Positions 23,043 through 30,798 of a DNA stretch of 37,971 bases are shown here, in pieces. How positions within the stretch are numbered: position 1 is the stretch's first letter; every line of letters begins with the position of its first letter. The stretch is taken from NCBI GenBank assembly GCA_030524765.1, contig JAUNGA010000018.1, positions 1 to 37,971 of the forward strand. Reading direction: 5' to 3'. The translations under genes and the position numbers were made by a program. The DNA is from Bacteroidales bacterium (lineage in GTDB: Bacteria > Bacteroidota > Bacteroidia > Bacteroidales > Muribaculaceae). Below the pieces are notes generated by a model that had not been told where the DNA came from, searched no databases, and saw only the letters and a list, made by a program, of their open reading frames with translations.

Positions 23043-24074
23043 TTATTTGTTCTTGTTGATTGAGCGTTCAAGCTCCTTGACCCGGTTGAATAATTCGCCC
23101 AGCCGTTTCATATAGGCTGCCTGGCGCATGAAGTCGCGTGCCGGTACGGCGGGATATCCCATCAGAATGCTGTCGTCGGCCACATTGCCCGGAATGCCCG
23201 ACTGGGCGCCTATCTGCACGCGGTCGCCGATGCAGATGTGACCTGCGAAACCGGTCTGGCCTCCGATCATGCAGTTTGACCCGATCTTGGTCGAACCTGC
23301 GATGCCGGCCTGAGCGGCTATGACGGTGTCGTGGCCGATCTCGGTGTTGTGGGCGGCCTGAATCAGATTGTCGAGTTTGGCTCCACGTTCGATACGTGTA
23401 GCACCCATGGTGGCGCGGTCGACGGTGGTGTTGGCGCCTATCTCGACATCATCGGCGATCTCGACTATGCCGATCTGGGGGATTTTGTGATATGATCCGT
23501 CGGCTGTCGGCGCAAAGCCAAATCCGTCGGCTCCGATCACAGCACCCGCATGTATGATGCATCGTTTGCCTATTTTGCAGCTGTGATATATTTTTGCGCC
23601 GGGATAGATGATTGATCCGTCGCCCACGCTCACGCCGTCGCCTATATAGGCTTGCGGATAAATTTTTACTCCGCTGCCAATTACAGCCCCGCGGCCGATA
23701 TAGGCAAACGCACCGACATAACAGTCATCGCCCACGGCGACACCATCGGCAATATGGCATGGCTGCTCGATGCCTATGGGTTGGGGAGTCATGGCCCGGG
23801 ATGCAAATTCGAGCAGACGCGACAGTGTCTCATACGGATCATCAACCCGTATGAGCGTGGCGCCGACAGGCTGTTCGGCTACAAAATCACGTCGTACGAG
23901 CACAATACTCGCGCCCGTAGTATATATATGATGTGTATATTTTGGATTGGCCAGGAATGTAATTGCCCCGGCACCGGCCTCCTCGATTTTGGCAAAGGTG
24001 CTGACTGCGATCTCCGGATCGCCATCGACTGTGCCGCCGATCATGGCAGCTATCTGTCCGGCTTTAAATTCCAT
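23043..24074 (-). CDS. lpxD: UDP-3-O-(hydroxyacyl)glucosamine N-acyltransferase LpxD
   Basis: LpxD adds the second acyl chain to UDP-acyl-glucosamine in lipid A assembly. The 343 residues show the uridine-binding N-terminal domain (about 1-95), then hexapeptide repeats of a left-handed beta-helix (about 100-310), including IHAGAVIGADGFGFAPT, TTVDRATMGATRIERG, KLDNLIQAAHNTEIGHDTVIAAQ (catalytic His region) and GGQTGFAGHICIGD, and a C-terminal helical tail (about 318-343). It is the first gene of the lpx operon with a promoter at 24082-24115. Confidence 0.97.
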   Translation of the reverse strand: MEFKAGQIAAMIGGTVDGDPEIAVSTFAKIEEAGAGAITFLANPKYTHHIYTTGASIVLVRRDFVAEQPVGATLIRVDDPYETLSRLLEFASRAMTPQPIGIEQPCHIADGVAVGDDCYVGAFAYIGRGAVIGSGVKIYPQAYIGDGVSVGDGSIIYPGAKIYHSCKIGKRCIIHAGAVIGADGFGFAPTADGSYHKIPQIGIVEIADDVEIGANTTVDRATMGATRIERGAKLDNLIQAAHNTEIGHDTVIAAQAGIAGSTKIGSNCMIGGQTGFAGHICIGDRVQIGAQSGIPGNVADDSILMGYPAVPARDFMRQAAYMKRLGELFNRVKELERSINKNK

Positions 24075-24081
24075 AACTATG

Positions 24082-24115
24082 CAAGAATAGTGAAATCAAG
24101 TTTACAGTTTGCAAA
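24082..24115 (-). promoter_or_regulatory. promoter of the lpxD-lpxC/fabZ-lpxA-(rnpB) unit
   Basis: Minus strand: -33 TTTG (24112-24115), a 22-nt spacer and -7 TATTCTTG (24082-24089), one mismatch from TAnnTTTG. The ATG at 24074 lies 7 nt beyond the box, so the leader is very short. Confidence 0.5.
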
Positions 24116-24254
24116 GTTCGGAAAATTTTTTCACAATTGACGCATCAATGTGCCAAAATTGTTGCTTTTAGGCCACAATAGTTGTCTTTTTCGGCTTATA
24201 TTTGTAATTTTAAAAGCTACTTATGGTTTGTTGACTAATGCTGTTAAGCCGGCT

Positions 24255-25232
24255 CTAAACAGACAATAAAGCCTTCAGAGGTTTGACTTTTGTGATGGCA
24301 AGAGCTATTATGACAGATAATGACAGGGTTGAAATAAAAGTAAGAAGCGGTATCTGCCAGTATAGTCTGCCAAACGTATGGTCGAGAGCGTAGATCACGT
24401 AGGGATGTATCAGATAGACAGGCAAAAATAGTGAGGCAAGAGCCGGAAAATTATATCGGCCGCTTGCCCGGGTGTTGATGCATGCGACGAACAGACAGCA
24501 TACGAAAATGACTACGACAGGCGAGCAGTAGAAATATTCGCAGAAATTGATATCCATCACTGGATATATGAGATACATCGACGCGAGCATCGCGGCCGCA
24601 GTGACACATACCGTCGGAAACGGTTTTGACAGTCTGAAGTCATAACGGTGCAGGATGCCTCCGAGCATGAAGTATGAAAGCCAGTTCCAGATGCGGAATG
24701 TCTGGGGCAGGTACAACTCAAATTGAGATGTGATGTTTAACACAAATATGACAGCCTGTATGACTATCAGCAGTAGGGTAAGGGCGTTGAATATCCTCAT
24801 ACGACTGTTGTACAGGCGATTGATCAGTGGAAGCGGCAGATATACAATACATAGCGCCCATAGAAACCATAGATGGTCTACGGGGCCTGTCTGCACTACA
24901 GACCTCCATATCGTCCTGATGATTTCCACCGGTGAAAATAACTGCAGAGCCAATACGGCGGCAATTGCCATCACTGCCACAACCTTGACACATGATGCGA
25001 TCTTGCCGGCGACATAGCGCAGGTTGCATCTTGACCGGGGCCTGCCGAGCAGCAGATAGCCTGAGCAGAGGAAAAAGAGCGGTACGGCCGGCAGTGACAG
25101 ATTGTATAGGAGCCAGGATAAATCAAGGTTGTTGTAGTGGGTATGGGTGGTATGCAGGCTCACCACCATAATCATGGCGATGAATCTGACCATGTCTATG
25201 GCCGGATTGCGGAGAGATATTGCGGTGCTCAT
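24255..25232 (-). CDS. acyltransferase family 3 membrane protein (surface-glycan O-acyltransferase type)
   Basis: This 325-residue polytopic membrane protein has about ten helices and the acyltransferase-3 pattern: AIDMVRFIAMIMVVSLHTTH with the conserved Arg and His near residues 16-29, VPLFFLCSGYLLL, DHLWFLWALCIVYLPLP, LSYFMLGGIL, and FLPVYLIHPYVIYAL with a late His. Such enzymes transfer acetyl or similar groups from coenzyme A to sugars of surface polysaccharides. Its ATG overlaps the fcl stop (ATGA), so it belongs to the GDP-fucose operon and may acetylate the fucosylated glycan made with it; this is inference. It is the last gene of the unit, and I see only poor hairpins in the 180 nt that follow. 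Confidence 0.85.
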   Translation of the reverse strand: MSTAISLRNPAIDMVRFIAMIMVVSLHTTHTHYNNLDLSWLLYNLSLPAVPLFFLCSGYLLLGRPRSRCNLRYVAGKIASCVKVVAVMAIAAVLALQLFSPVEIIRTIWRSVVQTGPVDHLWFLWALCIVYLPLPLINRLYNSRMRIFNALTLLLIVIQAVIFVLNITSQFELYLPQTFRIWNWLSYFMLGGILHRYDFRLSKPFPTVCVTAAAMLASMYLIYPVMDINFCEYFYCSPVVVIFVCCLFVACINTRASGRYNFPALASLFLPVYLIHPYVIYALDHTFGRLYWQIPLLTFISTLSLSVIIALAITKVKPLKALLSV

Positions 25233-26305
25233 CGGGCGAGATACCAGTCGTAGAGGCGACGCACGCCGTCGGGCAGCTCAACACTGTGATGCCAGCCAAG
25301 TGAATGCAGCTTGCTCACATCGCAGAGTTTGCGCATGGTGCCGTCGGGTTTTGAAGCATCCCATCGGATCTCGCCGTTGAAACCTACCGTACGGCGTATC
25401 ATCTCGGCGAGTTCGGCAATGGTGAGCTCGAGCCCGGTACCTATATTGATATGAGTGTTGCGCACGTCACTACGGTCGCCGCGTACGTCGTCAAAAGTTA
25501 CATTGAGCAATATGTGCACCGATGCGTCGGCCATGTCTTCGCTCCACAGGAATTCCCGCAACGGTCGTCCCGATCCCCATAGGTCGAGATGAGTGGCATG
25601 TATGCCAAATTGCGCAAGGGTCGCGGCAATCCGGTCAATAGATGCTGTCGCGGCATCGAGTCCCTTGACCGGCAGCCGGGTGAGGTCGTCCCGCAGTGCA
25701 TCGAGATTCCCTTCAGACAACAGCCTGGCCAGATGCATCTTGCGTATCATCGCTGGCAGTACATGGCTGTTGACCAGATCGAAATTGTCGTTGGGGCCGT
25801 AAAGATTGGTGGGCATCACGGCTATGTAGTCGGTGCCGTATTGCAGATTGAGCGACTCGCACAGCTTCAGGCCTGCGATTTTGGCGATCGCATATGGCTC
25901 GTTGGTGTACTCGAGCGGCGATGTCAGCAGGGCATCCTCGGTGATTGGCTGCGGCGCCTCGCGCGGATAGATGCATGTCGAGCCGAGAAACAGCAGCTTC
26001 CTGACACCGTGGCGCCAGGCCTCGCCGATTACGTTCTGCTGTATCTGCAGGTTCTGATATATAAAGTCGGCACGATATACCGAGTTGGCCATGATTCCAC
26101 CTACGTGTGCGGCTGCCAGTACGACGGCATCGGGACGTTCGGTGTCAAAAAAAACGCGCACGGCTGCAGCGTCGAGCAGATCGAGTTCGGCGTGAGTGCG
26201 TCCTACGAGATTTGTATATCCGCGTTGCTGCAGATTGCGCCAGATAGCCGAGCCAACAAGACCCCGGTGGCCGGCCACATATATTTTTGCGTTTTTGTCT
26301 ATCAT
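25229..26305 (-). CDS. fcl: GDP-L-fucose synthase
   Basis: This NADPH-dependent epimerase-reductase converts GDP-4-keto-6-deoxymannose to GDP-L-fucose. Among its 358 residues are the Rossmann motif GHRGLVGSA (12-20), S109 and C111 in LGSTCIYP, the Y138-xxx-K142 pair in [11 protein letters not shown], and [13 protein letters not shown] segment at about 195-235 ([20 protein letters not shown] and on) is longer than in the enterobacterial enzyme, as in other Bacteroidales proteins of this type as far as I recall. Both ends overlap neighbours by 4 nt. In gut Bacteroidales GDP-fucose decorates capsule and glycoproteins. Confidence 0.95.
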   Translation of the reverse strand: MIDKNAKIYVAGHRGLVGSAIWRNLQQRGYTNLVGRTHAELDLLDAAAVRVFFDTERPDAVVLAAAHVGGIMANSVYRADFIYQNLQIQQNVIGEAWRHGVRKLLFLGSTCIYPREAPQPITEDALLTSPLEYTNEPYAIAKIAGLKLCESLNLQYGTDYIAVMPTNLYGPNDNFDLVNSHVLPAMIRKMHLARLLSEGNLDALRDDLTRLPVKGLDAATASIDRIAATLAQFGIHATHLDLWGSGRPLREFLWSEDMADASVHILLNVTFDDVRGDRSDVRNTHINIGTGLELTIAELAEMIRRTVGFNGEIRWDASKPDGTMRKLCDVSKLHSLGWHHSVELPDGVRRLYDWYLAR

Positions 26306-27366
26306 TTCAATTTGTCTTTTCTGACGGCCTCAAGGTCGGCGTCAACCATTATCTCGACCAATCGCTCGAACGATGTCTTGCGGGGATTCCATCCGAGCAC
26401 GTTGCGTGCCTTGGCGGGGTTGCCGAGCAGCTGCTCGACCTCGGCCGGACGAAAGAATCTCGGATCTACCTCGACAAGGACGCGACCGGTGGCGCGGTCG
26501 ATACCTTTCTCGTCGAGACCGTGGCCCTGCCACTCGATATCTATGCCCGCACGGGCAAACGCCAGGGTAGTGAACTCGCGCACCGAGTGATAATCGCCTG
26601 TGGCGATGACAAAGTCGTCGGGCTCGGGTTGCTGCAATATCAGCCACATGCATTCGACATAGTCGCGGGCATAGCCCCAGTCGCGCATGGCATTGAGGTT
26701 TCCCAGATAGAGTTTGTCCTGCATGCCCTCGACGATGCGCGCGGCTGCCAACGTGATCTTGCGGGTGACAAAATTTTCGCCTCGTCGCTCGCTTTCGTGG
26801 TTGAAAAGAATGCCGTTGGCGGTGTACATGCCATAGCTCTCGCGGTAATTCTTCATTATCCAGTAGGCATATAGTTTTGCGACAGAGTAGGGCGAGCGCG
26901 GATAGAATGGCGTAGTCTCGCTCTGAGGCACTTCTTGCACCTTGCCGAACAGCTCGGATGTCGATGCCTGATAGATACGGCACTTTTTCTCGAGACCGAG
27001 TATGCGTACGGCTTCGAGCAGGCGCAGCACGCCGGTGGCGTCGACATCGGCCGTGTATTCGGGCACGTCAAACGACACCTTGACATGGCTTTGGGCGGCC
27101 AGATTGTATATCTCGTCGGGCTTCACCTCTCCGATGATACGGATGAGCGACGACGAATCGGTCATGTCGCCATAGTGCAGATTGATCAGTCGGCGGCGGT
27201 GCATGTCGCGCACCCATTCGTCGAGATACAGGTGTTCGATGCGGCCGGTGTTGAACGATGAGCTGCGGCGTATTATTCCGTGTACGTCATAGCCCTTTTC
27301 GAGCAGAAATTCAGCCAGAAACGATCCGTCCTGACCTGTTATGCCTGTGATTAATGCTGTTGGCAT
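26302..27366 (-). CDS. gmd: GDP-mannose 4,6-dehydratase
   Basis: Gmd converts GDP-D-mannose to GDP-4-keto-6-deoxy-D-mannose, the first committed step to GDP-L-fucose or GDP-rhamnose. The NADP-binding GITGQDGSF (8-16), [30 protein letters not shown], the catalytic STSE and YxxxK region ([22 protein letters not shown]), [16 protein letters not shown] and [10 protein letters not shown] are all present. The 354 residues are normal. Its ATG lies inside the 3' end of the HAD gene (16-nt overlap), and its stop overlaps fcl. The pair makes GDP-L-fucose from mannose-derived precursor; the window also has manA upstream in the pathway. Confidence 0.96.
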   Translation of the reverse strand: MPTALITGITGQDGSFLAEFLLEKGYDVHGIIRRSSSFNTGRIEHLYLDEWVRDMHRRRLINLHYGDMTDSSSLIRIIGEVKPDEIYNLAAQSHVKVSFDVPEYTADVDATGVLRLLEAVRILGLEKKCRIYQASTSELFGKVQEVPQSETTPFYPRSPYSVAKLYAYWIMKNYRESYGMYTANGILFNHESERRGENFVTRKITLAAARIVEGMQDKLYLGNLNAMRDWGYARDYVECMWLILQQPEPDDFVIATGDYHSVREFTTLAFARAGIDIEWQGHGLDEKGIDRATGRVLVEVDPRFFRPAEVEQLLGNPAKARNVLGWNPRKTSFERLVEIMVDADLEAVRKDKLK

Positions 27367-28061
27367 GTGATATTGAGTTTAGTCGGTAATTCGTTGAGAT
27401 TTGCGATATGGATCTGGGCCCTGTATTCGGGCGCTATATCGGCGTCGGCCGGTTGAGCATGCACGTTGCGTCCTTCAATGTCATCGAGCATGACCGTGGT
27501 CCAGCCCATCAGGTTGGGCCACCGGAAATCCTTGGCAGGATTATCGCCGACATACACCCAGCGCAGAGGCCGGTTCTCGCGCATCATTGTCATTGAGAAC
27601 GGCATCGGCGTATGCTTGTCATAGCCTGATTCGCCGCTTATGATGATATGCCCTGCATCTATCCGGCGCTCAAGCGCGAGTGCCGCTATCTTGTTGCGCT
27701 GGCCGACAGATCTGCCGTCGGTGATTATATACAGGGGTATATCGGGGTATTGTGTCCGCAGGGTGTCGAGCAGCTCGCGGGCATCGGGCCGCAACATGAT
27801 ACCTCTCGGCATGGTCGACCGATATATCTCTTTATACTCGTCGAGCGAAAACGGCGCTCCGCCCGGCATGTCGCATAAGGCGTCATATGCATTGTCGGCC
27901 GAGGCCATGATATCATACAGCTCAGACGGTTCGCGTCCGGTGCGCTTGCCGAGCTCCCGGGCCACGTTGTGCAGGCATGCGTCAACATAGTCGGCCTCGC
28001 TGTACAGAGTATCATCGAGGTCAAAGGCAATGGCTGTGGGATAGTCGGTAGTGTCAAACAT
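27351..28061 (-). CDS. HAD-superfamily hydrolase
   Basis: This cytoplasmic HAD-type phosphatase has 236 residues from the ATG at 28061. Motif I is FDLDDTLY (nucleophile D14, D16). There is a helical cap (about 30-95), motif II ITDG (about 130), a Lys in YDKHTP (motif III region) and motif [13 protein letters not shown]. The longer start at 28100 would read through the promoter (28070-28101), so I reject it. It overlaps gmd by 16 nt and opens the GDP-fucose operon. A role in nucleotide-sugar supply, such as dephosphorylating a sugar phosphate, is suggested by position only, since substrate cannot be deduced for this family. Confidence 0.85.
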   Translation of the reverse strand: MFDTTDYPTAIAFDLDDTLYSEADYVDACLHNVARELGKRTGREPSELYDIMASADNAYDALCDMPGGAPFSLDEYKEIYRSTMPRGIMLRPDARELLDTLRTQYPDIPLYIITDGRSVGQRNKIAALALERRIDAGHIIISGESGYDKHTPMPFSMTMMRENRPLRWVYVGDNPAKDFRWPNLMGWTTVMLDDIEGRNVHAQPADADIAPEYRAQIHIANLNELPTKLNITCQQH

Positions 28062-28069
28062 ATCTGATA

Positions 28070-28101
28070 CAAAGTTACGCAAAAAGCGTAAAATTGCCAA
28101 A
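28070..28101 (-). promoter_or_regulatory. promoter of the HAD-gmd-fcl-acyltransferase unit
   Basis: Minus strand: TTTG (28098-28101), a 20-nt spacer and TAACTTTG (28070-28077), a textbook Bacteroidota promoter. It sits in the gap after the CPBP gene and fixes the HAD start at 28061 with a very short leader. Confidence 0.8.
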
Positions 28102-28114
28102 TCAGTATCGGTTT

Positions 28115-28972
28115 TCAGTCGTCAGTCTTCTCGGTTTTCAATATATTGCGCAACCATATCAGGCCGCCTGCCGTTATGACAATACTTGCGACAACGAGCA
28201 TCCATGACGAACCGGCGTCTCCGAGGTCGGGTTCGCCCGAACCGGTCGTATATCTCAGTACGACATAGAGTGAGTTGTTGACGATATGGGCGAGCATGGG
28301 CAGCCACACCGAACGGCTCCAAAGCAGCAGGTAGCCGAAATATACGCCAAGCAACAGACGCGGCACGAAACCGAAGAACTGGAAGTGGACGGCACTGAAT
28401 ATTATTGCCGACACCCACACTGCTGCGGTGCCGTTCAGACTGCCTGACGACAGTATCCGCTGCAGTGCGCCGCGGAAAAAAAGTTCTTCTGAGAATCCCG
28501 CCAATATTCCCACAATCAGCAGACTGATGACGAGATTGCCGATGGTGTGCGGGCCAAGCATCGCATCGACGGCTCCGGCTGCATGGTCTTCCATCGCACG
28601 CATTGATTGCTCAAGTGCGGCCAGTGAGTGTGGCAGATGCATCCCGGCATTCCATTCAATGATCTTGCTCATGGCGGGGGAGGCCGCCAGCATCACGAGT
28701 ATGGCCAGCAACGTGGGCAACAGTCGCGGAGCACGGTCGATGGCCAGTAGCCCGGCCGGCTGACGGGTGACGAGCACTGCGGTGAGCACTGCCGGCACAA
28801 CGAGCATCAGCAGATCTTGCACTACAGCGCTTATGCGCATCATGGCCAATTGGCGCGATTCGCCGGCTATCTGCATCAGCAGGCCTGTGATGACGCCTGT
28901 GATGAGCATTCCGAATACAAATGTGAGCAGCAACAGCACGATGCGTCGCGATGGCGGCAATACGAATTTCAT
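28115..28972 (-). CDS. CPBP-family intramembrane glutamic endopeptidase (CAAX-type)
   Basis: The 285-residue integral membrane protein has about eight helices. The three CPBP (Abi) motifs are visible: E162-E163-xxx-R167 in GFSEELFFRGAL, H196 in FSAVHFQFFGFVPRLLLG, and a late HIVNNS near residue 240. This family includes the eukaryotic Rce1 prenyl-protease and bacterial proteases with roles in bacteriocin immunity or membrane stress; the substrate of this one is unknown. The ATG overlaps the trmN6 stop (ATGA), so it is translated with the tRNA methyltransferase. The C-terminus is charged. Confidence 0.88.
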   Translation of the reverse strand: MKFVLPPSRRIVLLLLTFVFGMLITGVITGLLMQIAGESRQLAMMRISAVVQDLLMLVVPAVLTAVLVTRQPAGLLAIDRAPRLLPTLLAILVMLAASPAMSKIIEWNAGMHLPHSLAALEQSMRAMEDHAAGAVDAMLGPHTIGNLVISLLIVGILAGFSEELFFRGALQRILSSGSLNGTAAVWVSAIIFSAVHFQFFGFVPRLLLGVYFGYLLLWSRSVWLPMLAHIVNNSLYVVLRYTTGSGEPDLGDAGSSWMLVVASIVITAGGLIWLRNILKTEKTDD

Positions 28973-29679
28973 AAATTCAGATAAAAATCTTTAGTTAAAT
29001 TGATATAATTGTCGGTATAGCTGTTGTCGGCGTGACGAATTGTCAACTCATCTTGTATGCAGGGGCCGTCGTCGGTCGAAAACTGCCACAATATGCGGTA
29101 AGGCTGTTTGCCTTTGCGCGATGTCACACTGCATATGCGTCTGGGATATAGCTTTGCCACTGTAGCGCGGAAAATCAGATCGTCGGCATTGTCGGCCGGT
29201 GTGATCATGGCCAGCGATCCGCCGCGATTGAGCAGTGCCGGCGCACGGTCGACAAGTGCCTCGGGTGACAGCGAGCCTATATGGCGTGCAATAGCCCGTG
29301 ACTGAGCAGGCGCGCGCTCGCCTGTGGCAAAAAACGGCGGATTGCTTACAATCAGGTCGACTTTGCTGTAAAAAGCGTCAAATGGCATGTTCACTACGTC
29401 GATGCGATTGTCAAAAGGCGATGCCGCTATATTGTCGGCGGCATCGGCCGCAGCATCAGCATCGATTTCGACGGCTGTGATATGCGCTCCGGCATAGCGT
29501 TGAGCCATCATCATGGCTATCAGCCCGCTGCCGGTGCCTATATCGGCGATATCGGTCTTGCCGTCGGGCAAGACCGCCCATGCGCCGAGCATCACGCCGT
29601 CGGTGCCGATTTTCATGCCACACCGGCGGTCGCTCAGAGCAAAACGTTTGAATCTGAATGTGGGGCTATCGTCAATCAT
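28969..29679 (-). CDS. tRNA1(Val) (adenine-37-N6)-methyltransferase TrmN6 (YfiC type)
   Basis: This is a 236-residue SAM-dependent methyltransferase. The FKRFALSDRRCGMKIGTDGVMLGAW start, the SAM motif ADIGTGSGLIAMMMAQRY, the acidic AVEIDADA strand and the NPPFF catalytic motif of N6-adenine methyltransferases match the YfiC/TrmN6 group, which modifies A37 of tRNA-Val. The start is set by a -7 box 5 nt upstream (29684-29691). The downstream CPBP protease gene overlaps by 4 nt. I am confident of the family and somewhat less of the exact tRNA target. Confidence 0.88.
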   Translation of the reverse strand: MIDDSPTFRFKRFALSDRRCGMKIGTDGVMLGAWAVLPDGKTDIADIGTGSGLIAMMMAQRYAGAHITAVEIDADAAADAADNIAASPFDNRIDVVNMPFDAFYSKVDLIVSNPPFFATGERAPAQSRAIARHIGSLSPEALVDRAPALLNRGGSLAMITPADNADDLIFRATVAKLYPRRICSVTSRKGKQPYRILWQFSTDDGPCIQDELTIRHADNSYTDNYINLTKDFYLNL

Positions 29680-29683
29680 ACAA

Positions 29684-29691
29684 CAAAATTA
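29684..29691 (-). promoter_or_regulatory. -7 box for trmN6-CPBP
   Basis: Minus-strand TAATTTTG, ending 4 nt before the ATG at 29679; nearly leaderless. It is paired back-to-back with a plus-strand box at 29705-29712. Confidence 0.6.
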
Positions 29692-29704
29692 CAAAAAAAA
29701 TGCA

Positions 29705-29712
29705 TATCTTTG
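29705..29712 (+). promoter_or_regulatory. -7 box toward engB
   Basis: Plus-strand TATCTTTG (TAnnTTTG). The ATG of a 44-codon ORF follows at 29723, and engB begins at 29915. No clear -33 box is seen. Confidence 0.5.
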
Positions 29713-29722
29713 CCTTGAATTT

Positions 29723-29857
29723 ATGAAGGACCGTTATCTCGAATCATTTTTTTATGATTTGCATTGCATTTGCGGTGCCGGATTGTCGGGCGGCGACTGG
29801 CGGGAGTTTGCAGGCAGGTTTATTCCCCGGTTATTTATTGCCGTTTTTTGCCGATAG
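29723..29857 (+). CDS. hypothetical small ORF (44 aa) ahead of engB
   Basis: ATG at 29723 reads 44 codons to TAG at 29857. The peptide begins MKDRYLESFFYDLHCICG, has a glycine-rich middle and a basic-hydrophobic end (RFIPRLFIAVFCR). I do not recognise it. It starts 10 nt after a -7 box and lies 57 nt before engB. It might be a genuine small protein, a leader peptide or a decayed gene end, and coding support beyond position is weak. Confidence 0.3.
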   Translation: MKDRYLESFFYDLHCICGAGLSGGDWREFAGRFIPRLFIAVFCR

Positions 29858-29914
29858 TTATGTGCGAAAAGCCGCCGAAATACGTTATACAGACAAGCTA
29901 TAAATAATTCCATC

Positions 29915-30514
29915 ATGATCATAAACACCGCACGATTTCACATCAGCAGCCCGTCGGCTGCAAAATGTCCTGAAGACCGTCGTCACGAATATGCGTTTAT
30001 AGGCCGCTCGAATGTCGGCAAATCATCGCTGATAAATATGCTCACGGGCCGCAAGGGGCTGGCTATGACCTCGGCCACTCCGGGCAAGACCATGCTCATC
30101 AACTACTTTCTGATCAACGACGACTGGTATCTTGTCGATTTGCCGGGATATGGCTATGCCCGTCGCAGCAAAGACGACCGGGCGCGTCTCGAACGCATGA
30201 TCAAAGGTTATATAGCTGAGCGCGAGCAGATGACCAATCTCTTTGTGCTGATCGACGTGCGACATAAACCGCAGGCGATCGATCTCGAATTCATGCAATG
30301 GCTGGGCGAAAATGGCATACCGTTCTCAATCGTGTTTACCAAACTCGACAAACTAACACCCGCGGCCGGCAAAAAATCGATAGCCGCATATACAACGGCG
30401 TTGCTCGAACAGTGGGAAGAGCTGCCCCCCGTATTCGCCACTTCAGCCACCGACGGCCGTGGCCGCGACGCGATTCTTGACTATATCGACGAGATGAACC
30501 ATCTGCCTCTCTGA
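29915..30514 (+). CDS. engB: ribosome-biogenesis GTP-binding protein EngB (YihA/YsxC)
   Basis: EngB is a small essential-type GTPase helping late assembly of the large ribosomal subunit. The GTPase motifs are in order: G1 GRSNVGKSS (about 29-37), G2 region SATPGKT, G3 [10 protein letters not shown]4 TKLDK (about 145) and G5 TSATDGRG. The 199 residues are normal for the family. Upstream is a possible small ORF, and downstream after 37 nt a 53-residue protein that may share its transcript. Confidence 0.95.
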   Translation: MIINTARFHISSPSAAKCPEDRRHEYAFIGRSNVGKSSLINMLTGRKGLAMTSATPGKTMLINYFLINDDWYLVDLPGYGYARRSKDDRARLERMIKGYIAEREQMTNLFVLIDVRHKPQAIDLEFMQWLGENGIPFSIVFTKLDKLTPAAGKKSIAAYTTALLEQWEELPPVFATSATDGRGRDAILDYIDEMNHLPL

Positions 30515-30523
30515 TGTGTTAAC

Positions 30524-30551
30524 ATCGATAGAAATTTAATAATCTATCGAT
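30524..30551 (+). promoter_or_regulatory. 8-bp inverted repeat abutting the start codon of the 53-aa gene
   Basis: ATCGATAG (30524-30531) and CTATCGAT (30544-30551) form a perfect stem with a 12-nt A/T loop. The right arm ends on the base directly before the ATG at 30552, so folding would hide the ribosome entry region. It could be a translational control hairpin or a weak terminator for engB. Confidence 0.45.
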
Positions 30552-30713
30552 ATGGCAAAAGAAACAGAAAAACAGATCAAACATGCCCAGCAGACTCTGC
30601 CGGGAGCTGCTGCTGATGCTCATGACGAGGGTAAAGCCACACCATGCGAGGTGAGACAGGATGTAAAACATCTCAACAACAATCCCCGTTCGACCGATAA
30701 CGAAATGCCTTGA
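30552..30713 (+). CDS. hypothetical small hydrophilic protein (53 aa)
   Basis: Starting at ATG 30552, this reads 53 residues: MAKETEKQIKHAQQ, then an Ala/Asp-rich middle, then CEVRQDVKHLNNNPRSTDNEMP. It is charged, without a signal peptide or membrane segment, and has a single Cys near residue 32. I do not recognise a domain. It follows engB by 37 nt and is preceded by an inverted repeat touching the ATG. A small GC-rich hairpin (30718-30732) follows its stop. Codon use looks ordinary for the window, so I think it is a real gene, perhaps one restricted to the order. Confidence 0.6.
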   Translation: MAKETEKQIKHAQQTLPGAAADAHDEGKATPCEVRQDVKHLNNNPRSTDNEMP

Positions 30714-30717
30714 CGTA

Positions 30718-30732
30718 GCGCCGCCCAGGCGC
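30718..30732 (+). terminator. short GC hairpin after the 53-aa gene
   Basis: GCGCC (30718-30722) pairs with GGCGC (30728-30732) around five bases, followed by AATTATCTT. It is a weak terminator candidate just before the rel promoter. Confidence 0.35.
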
Positions 30733-30738
30733 AATTAT

Positions 30739-30770
30739 CTTGCATATATCGGATGTTTTGGCTAAATTTG
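30739..30770 (+). promoter_or_regulatory. promoter of the RelA/SpoT-family gene
   Basis: CTTG (30739-30742), a 20-nt spacer and TAAATTTG (30763-30770), a good Bacteroidota promoter. The leader to the ATG at 30799 is about 22-25 nt. Confidence 0.7.
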
Positions 30771-30798
30771 CCATGAATATCCGATTTTATTTTATTGT

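Noticed and set aside
24191-24204. Plus-strand TATATTTG resembling a -7 box
   Set aside because: No -33 element at correct spacing and no plus-strand gene downstream (the next gene on that side is on the minus strand), so a chance A/T match is more likely.
28062-28100. Longer N-terminus for the HAD hydrolase (start at 28100)
   Set aside because: It would put a textbook promoter (TTTG, 20 nt, TAACTTTG at 28070-28101) inside the coding region; the family motif FDLDDT lies 13 residues after ATG 28061, a normal distance.
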